Shown here one piece after another: positions 1 to 5,250 of a DNA stretch of 7,212 nucleotides. Source of the stretch: Pseudomonas sp. (lineage in GTDB: Bacteria; Pseudomonadota; Gammaproteobacteria; Pseudomonadales; Pseudomonadaceae); assembly GCA_029239415.1 (NCBI GenBank), contig JAQZAY010000187.1:1-7212 (forward strand), in the 5' to 3' direction. Within the stretch, counting starts at the first letter, position 1. Every line of letters starts with the position of its first letter. A program made the translations under genes and the position numbers. The notes under the pieces were generated by a model. That model ran no database searches. It had not been told where the DNA came from and saw only the letters and a program-made list of their open reading frames with translations.

Positions 1-725
1 CCTTCGGGCAGGTGCTGCCAGAATCTGCCGGGCATGTGCTGGCGTAACGCACCAGGATTCAACCGCGCCGGGTTGAAGATATGCCGATAATAGGTGCGCC
101 AGAGCTCTGCCCCGGGGTCGTCGGCGTGCCGCGCCCATTGCTGCCATTGCGGCGGACAGTTGCGGCGGTAGTCCAGTTTCCTGCCGTCGAAACGGATACC
201 GTCCAGCGGCGTCGCGATCAGCCAGCGCTGGCGGCCGAGTCGATCGGCAAAATGGCCGCTGGCACTTTCGAGAATGTCGTGGGCCGGTTCGTGAAAGGCC
301 ACCAGGTCTAGTTGCAGCTGGTCGGCCAGCACCGCAGGCAATGGCACGAAGCGCGCGAAGGCATGCAGGTGATGGGCCTCGCGGCTGACCTGCTTGATCC
401 GCCGCTGCAACTCGCTGCCCAGGCGCTCGCCGGCGAGCATGGCGGTGCGGTCGCCATGGGCGACACGCCACAACACTTCGTACAGCAAGCTCCAGCGCTG
501 CTCTCCCCGGTAGCGTGCGGCTTGCTCGAGTTGCTCCAGCAAGACCGCGGGCACCCGTGCGCGAAACGGCCCCGGCCCCTCGGGCAGGGGCGCCGGGACT
601 GCCAGCAGGTCGTCCATCGGCCCCTGGGCCCACGTCACCTGGGCAGGATCGATCCCATGGCCGAGCAACACACGGGCCTGGTCGCGCCAGGTCGCGAAGT
701 GATCGTCGCAGTCGAGCGCGATCAC
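1..725 (-). CDS. TIGR03915-family putative DNA repair protein, partial (C-terminus off window; probably fused to UdgX)
   Basis: This is the downstream gene of the repair pair; 241 codons are visible and the frame runs open off the left edge, so it has no stop here. I read the start as GTG at 725-723, which overlaps the TGA of the radical SAM gene (GTGA) and gives the N-terminus MIALDCDDHFATWRDQA. Visible family-like stretches are FVPLPAVLADQLQLDLVAFH (about 126-145), PAHDILESASGHFADRLG (147-164), RWLIATPLDG (167-176) and ELWRTYYRHIFNPARLN (207-223), then ALRQHMPGRFW (226-236). I recognise these as the TIGR03915 'probable DNA metabolism' domain, which is found next to radical SAM TIGR03916 proteins. 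In pseudomonads the domain is commonly followed by a UdgX-type uracil-DNA glycosylase domain; that part would lie beyond the window and is inferred. The molecular role is not known to me. I am confident of the gene and family, less so of the fusion. Confidence 0.87.
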   Translation of the reverse strand, partial: MIALDCDDHFATWRDQARVLLGHGIDPAQVTWAQGPMDDLLAVPAPLPEGPGPFRARVPAVLLEQLEQAARYRGEQRWSLLYEVLWRVAHGDRTAMLAGERLGSELQRRIKQVSREAHHLHAFARFVPLPAVLADQLQLDLVAFHEPAHDILESASGHFADRLGRQRWLIATPLDGIRFDGRKLDYRRNCPPQWQQWARHADDPGAELWRTYYRHIFNPARLNPGALRQHMPGRFWQHLPE

Positions 726-1942
726 CCCCACAACCCCATCTGCACCGGTGCCTGGGTCTCGCGCAAGCGCGAGCGCAGCAGGCTGCTGCGCATCTCCGAC
801 TCGGGCGGTCGATAGTCACTGGTGACGATGAACGGCCGGGCCTTGTCGAGCACACAGCGCAGCTGGATCAGGTCGTCATAGCGGATCCGCCGTTCGCGGC
901 GAAGCGCTACCAGGCGTTGCACGCTGCGCAGGCCGATCCCGGGGATGCGCGCCAGCAATGCCGGCTCGGCGCGGTTCAGGTCCAGCGGAAACACCTCGCG
1001 GTTGGCCAGGGCCCAGGCAAGCTTGGGATCTATGTCCAGCGCCAGGTTGCCCGAGGAGGCCAGCAACTCACCCGCCTTGTAGCCATAGCCGCGCATGAGG
1101 AAGTCGGCCTGGTACAGCCGGTGCTCGCGCAGCAAGGGCGGTGCCGCCAGCGGCACGCTGCTGGGGCTGTCGGGGATCGGGCTGAACGCCGAATAGTAGA
1201 CGCGCTTGAGGGCAAAGCCCTGGTAGAGCGACTCGGCGTTGTGAAGGATGGTGCGATCGTCCGTGGCATCGGCGCCGACGATCATCTGCGTGCTCTGCCC
1301 GGCCGGGGTGAAGCGCGGCGCGCGCGGCTCGTCGGCCACCGCCTGCTGGCCCTGGTGGATGGTGCTCATCGCCTGGCGGATGGTGCGCACCTGTTTTTCC
1401 GGCGCCAGGCGCTGTAAACCCTCTTCGGTAGGCAACTCGATGTTGACGCTCAGCCGGTCGGCCAGTCGCCCCGCCTCTGCGATCAACAGCGGATCGGCAT
1501 CGGGGATGGTCTTGAGGTGAATGTAGCCGCGAAAGTTGTGCTCTTCGCGCAGCAGGCGCGCCACCTCCACCAGTTGCTCCATGGTGTAGTCGGCCGAGCG
1601 GATGATGCCCGAGCTCAGGAACAGGCCGCTGATGCAGTTGCGCCGGTAGAAATCCAGTGTCAGGCGCACCACTTCTTCGGGCGTGAACCTGGCGCGCGGC
1701 ACGTTGCTGGAGCGGCGGTTGACGCAGTACTGGCAATCGTAGAGGCAGAAATTGGTCAGCAGCACCTTGAGCAGCGAGACGCAGCGCCCGTCCGGGGTAT
1801 AGCTGTGGCAGATGCCCATGCCATCGGCCGCGCCGAGCCCGTCCCGCCCGCGAGAGCTGCGCTTGGGGGCGCCGCTGCTGGCGCACGAGGCATCGTACTT
1901 GGCGGCGTCGGCGAGGATGCCGAGCTTGGCGATCAATTGCAT
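722..1942 (-). CDS. Putative DNA modification/repair radical SAM protein (TIGR03916 type)
   Basis: A 406-residue radical SAM protein. Cys66, Cys70 and Cys73 (CLYDCQYC) form the CX3CX2C motif that binds the [4Fe-4S] cluster used to cleave S-adenosylmethionine. Three more cysteines precede it (20, 45, 54). Residues about 60-260 make the radical SAM barrel (LFLSSGIIRSADYTMEQL, HLKTIPDADP, LSVNIELPTEEGL). Residues about 320-352 (DLNRAEPALLARIPGIGLRS then VQRLVALRRERRI) are a helix-hairpin-helix, a typical DNA-backbone-binding element, which argues for a nucleic-acid substrate. The protein should be cytosolic. I chose the ATG at 1942 (MQLIAKLGILADAAKYDASC) because it matches the usual family N-terminus and lies just downstream of a LexA box. 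The frame stays open upstream to an ATG at 2179, but that would place promoter and operator inside the gene. The stop overlaps the GTG start of the next gene by four bases. The substrate is unknown; the family was defined by its linkage to uracil-DNA glycosylase-like genes. Confidence 0.93.
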   Translation of the reverse strand: MQLIAKLGILADAAKYDASCASSGAPKRSSRGRDGLGAADGMGICHSYTPDGRCVSLLKVLLTNFCLYDCQYCVNRRSSNVPRARFTPEEVVRLTLDFYRRNCISGLFLSSGIIRSADYTMEQLVEVARLLREEHNFRGYIHLKTIPDADPLLIAEAGRLADRLSVNIELPTEEGLQRLAPEKQVRTIRQAMSTIHQGQQAVADEPRAPRFTPAGQSTQMIVGADATDDRTILHNAESLYQGFALKRVYYSAFSPIPDSPSSVPLAAPPLLREHRLYQADFLMRGYGYKAGELLASSGNLALDIDPKLAWALANREVFPLDLNRAEPALLARIPGIGLRSVQRLVALRRERRIRYDDLIQLRCVLDKARPFIVTSDYRPPESEMRSSLLRSRLRETQAPVQMGLWG

Positions 1943-1956
1943 GGGCGCTGTCTCTG

Positions 1957-1976
1957 TACTGAGGATACATACAGTA
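1957..1976 (-). promoter_or_regulatory. LexA (SOS) box controlling the radical SAM repair operon
   Basis: On the minus strand this reads TACTGTATGTATCCTCAGTA, a CTG-N10-CAG core with the flanking TA on both sides. It matches the E. coli-type consensus TACTGTATATATATACAGTA at 16 of 20 positions, including every outer base. It ends 14 bases before the ATG at 1942 and overlaps the -10 of the candidate promoter, so bound LexA would block transcription. The operon would then be induced by DNA damage. The match is seen directly; LexA binding is inferred. Confidence 0.85.
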
Positions 1977-1999
1977 TTTGCAGAAAAGCCCGAACGCAA
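1971..1999 (-). promoter_or_regulatory. Candidate sigma-70 promoter of the repair operon
   Basis: On the minus strand, TTGCGT (1999-1994) and TACTGT (1976-1971) are separated by 17 bases, resembling a -35/-10 pair. The -10 falls inside the LexA box, and transcription would start within or just after it, giving a leader of roughly 20 bases. The ribosome-binding site is weak (GAGA in ACAGAGACAG). The individual hexamers are only fair matches; the position relative to the operator is the main support. Confidence 0.5.
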
Positions 2000-2217
2000 G
2001 CGCTGCCCATCGCCTGCATCAAAAAACAGGCTGGCCACACCGTCAGAGGCATCGGCGCATGTTTTTCCGGCCGGGAGATTCAAGTTTTTCAAAGCATGGT
2101 CGAAAGTATTAGTAATGACTAAAGTGCCACTAGTCGGATTTAATACAAAAGCATTGCCCGTGTGGTGGCACAAAGCCATATTAACCCCTCCCCCAACTCT
2201 TTTTCGAACGTCCCATC
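1977..2217. other. AT-richer intergenic region between divergent genes
   Basis: This stretch separates the LexA-controlled operon from the lipoprotein gene. It is visibly richer in A and T than the flanking genes. On the minus strand the radical SAM frame continues open to an ATG at 2179 (79 extra codons, beginning MALCHHTGNAFVLNPTSG), with codons such as TTA, GTA, ACT and AAT that the neighbouring genes avoid. I do not call it a gene because the SOS box and promoter lie inside its 3' part. It also holds an inverted pair GTGCCAC (2124-2130) / GTGGCAC (2165-2171) and a candidate promoter for the lipoprotein gene. Confidence 0.6.
2154..2182 (+). promoter_or_regulatory. Candidate promoter of the lipoprotein protease gene
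   Basis: TTGCCC (2154-2159) and CATATT (2177-2182) lie 17 bases apart, each a partial match to the sigma-70 hexamers, 35 bases before the ATG at 2218. The right arm of an inverted repeat (GTGGCAC, 2165-2171) falls in the spacer, where a repressor could act. This rests on hexamer matching only. Confidence 0.35.
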
Positions 2218-2898
2218 ATGCTCAAGACCGTGCCCTGCCTGGCAGCATTGACGCTGCTTACTGGGTGCAATGGAATGCCGTCGAATTTTGTTTCAGACCC
2301 CGTCTACGACCAGGCCTTTGTCGTCACCTCGGGCGCACCGCTGCCGATGCTCCTGATGGCCAGTGCCGTCCAGTGGAACGAGGACTATGCCGTTACCGCC
2401 AAGCACACCCCTTTTTTGAAAGATGTGGTGCACGAAGGCGTGGGCGACGTGGCGTTCTTCAAGCACAAGGCCAGCCGGGCCCCGCTGTGGCGCCAGTCGG
2501 TCACGGGCGAAGCGGTCACCGCCGTGGGCTTCAACAGCTTGATGATGCCGGTCAAGGGCGCTGGCCATACCTTGCCGGGCCTGGTGCGACTCGAAGGAAC
2601 CAAGGGCGGGGTGTTCTATTCGGTGCACGATGGCCCGACGGTGAAGGGCATGTCCGGCGGCCCGGTGTTTGCCAACGATGGCAAGGTGGTGGGCATCACC
2701 ATCGCCTTCATTGCCAACAGCGACGTTGCCAAGCTGCGCCGCCCCGACCTGGCGGGCGCCCAGCGCCTGAGCGTGTTCATGCCCTACAGCGAAATCGAGC
2801 AGGAGTGGCAACGGTACCAGTACCGCCTGGCTCGCAATGCCAAGCCCATGGCGCCACCGGCGCCTGTCCGGGGCTTTATCGCAGCAGTGGCCAAGTAG
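2218..2898 (+). CDS. Lipoprotein with trypsin-like serine protease domain
   Basis: A 226-residue secreted lipoprotein. The N-terminus MLKTVPCLAALTLLTGC is a short type II signal peptide with lipobox L-T-G-C17. Residue +2 is Asn, not Asp, so outer-membrane sorting by the Lol pathway is expected, facing the periplasm. The mature part resembles a chymotrypsin-fold peptidase with a plausible full triad: His63 (YAVTAKHTP), Asp77 (GVGDVAFF) and Ser146 (KGMSGGPVF, the GxSGGP signature). The strand after the serine (GKVVGITIAF) is also typical. At about 200 mature residues it is a bare protease domain without a PDZ domain, unlike DegP/DegS. The C-terminal 25 residues are Ala/Pro-rich. The start is set by the signal peptide; the ribosome-binding site is poor. 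It is transcribed away from the repair operon and converges on the kinase gene. The substrate is unknown, and a regulatory or non-proteolytic role is possible. Confidence 0.85.
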   Translation: MLKTVPCLAALTLLTGCNGMPSNFVSDPVYDQAFVVTSGAPLPMLLMASAVQWNEDYAVTAKHTPFLKDVVHEGVGDVAFFKHKASRAPLWRQSVTGEAVTAVGFNSLMMPVKGAGHTLPGLVRLEGTKGGVFYSVHDGPTVKGMSGGPVFANDGKVVGITIAFIANSDVAKLRRPDLAGAQRLSVFMPYSEIEQEWQRYQYRLARNAKPMAPPAPVRGFIAAVAK

Positions 2899-2910
2899 CC
2901 TGTGCAGGCT
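2897..2910. repeat. Short palindrome spanning the gap between convergent stop codons
   Basis: AGCCTGTGCAGGCT has 6-base complementary arms around TG (realistically a 5-bp stem with a 4-base loop). It starts inside the TAG of the lipoprotein gene and ends at the last base of the kinase stop codon (read on the minus strand). No T-tract follows on either strand, so a strong intrinsic terminator is unlikely; it could be a weak bidirectional stop or mRNA end-stabiliser. Confidence 0.45.
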
Positions 2911-4034
2911 CAGATCGCCGGTAGCGTCACCTGGAACCGGGTGCCCTGGTCCAGCGTCGACTCGACGGCGATCTTGCCGCCATGGCCTGTCACGATCTCG
3001 GCGGCGATGAACAGCCCGAGCCCGAGACCGCCCACGACCCCTGCCTGATTGTCCGCATAGCGTGAAAAACGCCCTTGCGGATCGAACAGCAGCGGCAAGA
3101 CGCTTTCGGGTATGGGGCGACCAAAATTGCGCACGTCGAATGAGGTGATGCCATTTCCGGCCCTGAGGTTCACATGGATCGGCCGGTGCAGGTCGCCATG
3201 GCGGACCGCGTTGCCAATGAGATTGGAAAACACCTGGGCCATTCGCAGCGGGTCGAAGCGCCCTGTGATCGGCTGGGTGTCATTGAACACGATCTGCGCG
3301 TTGGGATGCCCGGCCTTGAGCTCGTCCACCACGGTCCGGCAGATGGCGTTCAGCTCGATTTCCTGGCGGTTGACCGGAATGCCGGTGCCCAGGTTGCAGC
3401 GCGCCAGGTCGAGCAGGTCGTTGACCATCTGGTTGGCGCGCCGTGCGCTGGCGCTGATCTGCGCGGCGATGTCTCGCTCGCGCTCTGCGAGCACTGGCGT
3501 TCTGCGCAGCAGTTCGGCGCCCATCATCATCGCGCCCAGCGGCGAGCGCAGGTCATGGCCAAGCACGCCAAGCACCGTCTTGCGGGTGGTCTCTACCGCG
3601 TTGCCGTAGGACTGGATCGACTCGACCAGTGCCTGGTCGATGGCTTCATTGAACCGCATCATGTCGTCGACCTGGTGCTCACCGCCCGGGCAGTCCTGGG
3701 CTCGCCATAGCCGCAGCACGCTGGAGCGCAGCGCCCGGTATTCGGCGACCATCTGGTCCATGCTGAAGCCGTCCATCAGGCGCAGTACCGCGTGGGTCTG
3801 CGCGGGTGTCTCGCCTACGCTGTGCGGACCCAGCCCATGGGACTTGTCGATCTGCTGCTCGGCTGACTGCGGCGTGCGCATGTCCAGGGCAATGGTGATG
3901 AGGATCTGTTCGGCATGGTTGCGCAGGCGCTTCTCGTCCAGTGCCGCAGGTGCACGATTGACGGACCGGGCAAACGCCTCCCACGCCTGCAGGATCGCCT
4001 CGAGGTTGTCCAGGATGAACGTTGAAAGGCGCAT
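2910..4034 (-). CDS. Soluble sensor histidine kinase (orphan)
   Basis: A 374-residue kinase that autophosphorylates a histidine and would pass the phosphate to a response regulator not encoded nearby. Order: an all-helical N-terminal region (about 1-145; MRLSTFILDNLEAILQAWEA, resembling the RsbRD-type N-terminal sensor domain), a HisKA dimerisation helix with His160 in VLGHDLRSPLGAMMMGAELL, and a HATPase domain. The HATPase domain has N-box FSNLIGNAVRHG (269-280), a divergent G1 box VRNFGRPIP (301-309) and G2 GGLGLGLFIA (335-344), ending KIAVESTLDQGTRFQVTLP. There are no membrane segments, so it acts in the cytoplasm. I chose the ATG at 4034 because AAGAGG lies 6 bases upstream; in-frame ATGs at 4058 and 4178 lack such a site. 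G1 lacks the usual DxGxG, having N303-F-G305, but the rest looks functional. What it senses is unknown. Confidence 0.88.
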   Translation of the reverse strand: MRLSTFILDNLEAILQAWEAFARSVNRAPAALDEKRLRNHAEQILITIALDMRTPQSAEQQIDKSHGLGPHSVGETPAQTHAVLRLMDGFSMDQMVAEYRALRSSVLRLWRAQDCPGGEHQVDDMMRFNEAIDQALVESIQSYGNAVETTRKTVLGVLGHDLRSPLGAMMMGAELLRRTPVLAERERDIAAQISASARRANQMVNDLLDLARCNLGTGIPVNRQEIELNAICRTVVDELKAGHPNAQIVFNDTQPITGRFDPLRMAQVFSNLIGNAVRHGDLHRPIHVNLRAGNGITSFDVRNFGRPIPESVLPLLFDPQGRFSRYADNQAGVVGGLGLGLFIAAEIVTGHGGKIAVESTLDQGTRFQVTLPAI

Positions 4035-4100
4035 GGCTGACCTCTTGATGTTGCGCATGGGCACTTCAAGCCAGGGTGGGTGCTTGATCAGGTCCATGAA

Positions 4101-4133
4101 GCCTAGGTCATGATCGGGAAGCTGACCATAGGC
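4101..4133. repeat. Imperfect inverted repeat in the kinase leader
   Basis: GCCTAGGTCA (4101-4110) pairs with TGACCATAGGC (4123-4133) as two 5-bp blocks separated by one bulged A, around a 12-base centre. It lies 67-99 bases upstream of the kinase ATG, between the two divergent genes. It could be an operator or a leader hairpin; no T-tract follows it. Confidence 0.45.
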
Positions 4134-4158
4134 CCGCCAGCCCCTTGCGATCACATTC

Positions 4159-4188
4159 TTGGCTGATCCTGCGGACACGACCTATTCT
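4159..4188 (+). promoter_or_regulatory. Candidate promoter of the hydrolase gene, RpoS-like -10
   Basis: TTGGCT (4159-4164) and TATTCT (4183-4188) are 18 bases apart. The -10 with its upstream C reads CTATTCT, one base from CTATACT, which is typical of RpoS-dependent promoters. The leader to the ATG at 4282 would be about 90 bases. Stationary-phase control is a guess from this single motif. Confidence 0.35.
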
Positions 4189-4281
4189 CAAAGGCTCATC
4201 GCAGGAAGCCGTCTCCTGGCGCTGCAGTCCGACGACCCAAGGAGCCTGTGAACATCACACTTGCACAGAGGAGCAGCGAGC

Positions 4282-5112
4282 ATGGGGTACGTGACGACCG
4301 ACGACGGTGTCGACATCTTCTACAAGGACTGGGGCCCGCGCGACGCCCAGGTCCTTTTCTTCCATCACGGCTGGCCCTTGAGCGCCGATGACTGGGATGC
4401 CCAGCTGCTGTTCTTCCTGCAGCAGGGTTTTCGCGTCATTGCCCATGACCGGCGGGGCCACGGGCGTTCGAGCCAGGTCTGGGACGGCCACGACATGGAC
4501 CATTACGCCGACGATGTGGCCGCCGTGGTCAGGCGCGCCGAGGTGAGCAAGGCGGTGCATATCGGCCACTCCACCGGAGGCGGCGAAGTGGTTCGCTACA
4601 TTGCCCGGCATGGCGAGGAGCGTGTTTCCAAGGCCGTGCTGATCGCCGCCGTGCCGCCATTGATGGTCCAGACCGAAGACAATCCCGGCGGCCTGCCCAA
4701 GTCGGTGTTCGACGACTTCCAGGCCCAGGTGGCGGGCAATCGGGCGCAGTTCTACCAGGACGTGCCGGCCGGACCGTTCTATGGCTACAACCGTCCCGGG
4801 GCCGAGGCGCGTGAAGGCGTGATCCGCAACTGGTGGCGCCAAGGCATGATGGGCAGCGCCAAGGCTCATCATGACGGGATCGTCGCCTTCTCGCAGACCG
4901 ACTTCACCGATGACCTGCGGGGCATCTCCATTCCCGTACTGGTAATGCATGGCGACGATGACCAGATCGTGCCCTACGCGGACTCAGGCCCGCTGTCGGC
5001 GCAGTTGCTGCGCAACGGTACGTTGAAGACCTATCCAGGATTCCCGCACGGCATGCCGACGACCCATGCCGAGGTCATCAATGCGGATCTGCTGGCGTTT
5101 ATCCACAGCTGA
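4282..5112 (+). CDS. Alpha/beta hydrolase, cofactor-free chloroperoxidase / arylesterase family
   Basis: A 276-residue cytosolic alpha/beta hydrolase (no signal peptide seen). The catalytic triad reads Ser97 in GHSTGG, Asp227 in MHGDDDQIVP and His256 in FPHGMPTTH. The oxyanion-hole loop is HHGWPLSADDW (28-38) with Trp31, and the HDRRGHGRSS block (55-64) follows. Length, spacing and motifs fit the Pseudomonas fluorescens esterase / non-heme chloroperoxidase group (about 270-280 aa). Members hydrolyse small aryl and alkyl esters and, with carboxylic acids and hydrogen peroxide, make peracids, which explains the 'haloperoxidase' activity without a metal or heme. The ATG at 4282 is preceded by AGAGGAG at 8-base spacing; an upstream TTG at 4261 is less likely. 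It is divergent from the kinase, possibly its own unit, with an RpoS-like promoter. The natural substrate cannot be told from sequence. Confidence 0.93.
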   Translation: MGYVTTDDGVDIFYKDWGPRDAQVLFFHHGWPLSADDWDAQLLFFLQQGFRVIAHDRRGHGRSSQVWDGHDMDHYADDVAAVVRRAEVSKAVHIGHSTGGGEVVRYIARHGEERVSKAVLIAAVPPLMVQTEDNPGGLPKSVFDDFQAQVAGNRAQFYQDVPAGPFYGYNRPGAEAREGVIRNWWRQGMMGSAKAHHDGIVAFSQTDFTDDLRGISIPVLVMHGDDDQIVPYADSGPLSAQLLRNGTLKTYPGFPHGMPTTHAEVINADLLAFIHS

Positions 5113-5120
5113 TGCCCTGC

Positions 5121-5156
5121 CACTGTGTGTGTGTGTGTGCGCTTGCACACACAGTG
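5121..5156 (+). repeat. GT-repeat hairpin after the hydrolase stop
   Basis: The left arm CACT(GT)n ending GTGC (5121-5140, 20 bases) faces the right arm GCACACACAGTG (5145-5156, 12 bases) across GCTT. The right arm is the exact complement of CACTGTGTGTGC, so the left arm carries four additional GT units. Two alternative pairings result: a 9-bp inner stem (5132-5140/5145-5153) with a GCTT tetraloop, or an 11-bp outer stem (5121-5131/5146-5156). It starts 8 bases after the hydrolase stop and could slow or end transcription or protect the mRNA 3' end, but it lacks a T-tract on either side. Confidence 0.6.
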
Positions 5157-5207
5157 ATCTGGTCCGCAGGATGCGCAACCCAACCTAAAAGTCACGGCAA
5201 AAAAGCT

Positions 5208-5213
5208 TACAAT
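5208..5213 (+). promoter_or_regulatory. Possible -10 element for the diguanylate cyclase gene
   Basis: TACAAT (5 of 6 matches to TATAAT) lies in an A-rich patch, 37 bases before the ATG at 5251. I see no good -35 hexamer at 16-18 bases upstream, so it is only a candidate. Confidence 0.3.
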
Positions 5214-5250
5214 CGCGCGACATCTCCACCATTCATGCAGGCCCCCGGTT

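Larger units (their letters stand above)
4035..4281. other. Divergent intergenic region between kinase and hydrolase genes
   Basis: This holds the leaders of both flanking genes. The kinase frame stays open on the minus strand to an ATG at 4178, but the extra 48 codons lack family resemblance and a ribosome-binding site, so I treat them as non-coding. Other contents are an imperfect inverted repeat (4101-4133), a candidate promoter for the hydrolase (4159-4188) and its ribosome-binding site AGAGGAG at 4267-4273. Nothing else recognisable was seen. Confidence 0.6.

Noticed and set aside
515..1417. 300-codon plus-strand open frame opposite the repair operon
   Set aside because: It lies antisense to two well-supported genes, is Arg/Ala/Gly/Pro-rich, and has no family resemblance; it is a typical high-GC shadow frame.
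1068..1970. 300-codon minus-strand open frame inside the radical SAM gene
   Set aside because: Same strand, different frame from the radical SAM gene; composition is Arg/Ala/Pro-rich and it lacks motifs.
2162..2182. Possible sigma-54 promoter (TGGCAC near 2166)
   Set aside because: The TGGCAC half is present but no TTGC-type -12 element follows at the required spacing.
1812..2924. 370-codon plus-strand frame covering the intergenic region and lipoprotein gene
   Set aside because: It overlaps the lipoprotein gene out of frame; that gene has a signal peptide and protease motifs, whereas this frame has low-complexity Arg/Gly/Pro content.
4035..4178. N-terminal extension of the histidine kinase by 48 codons
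   Set aside because: The ATG at 4034 has AAGAGG at good spacing and fits the domain start; the extension has no ribosome-binding site or recognised motif.
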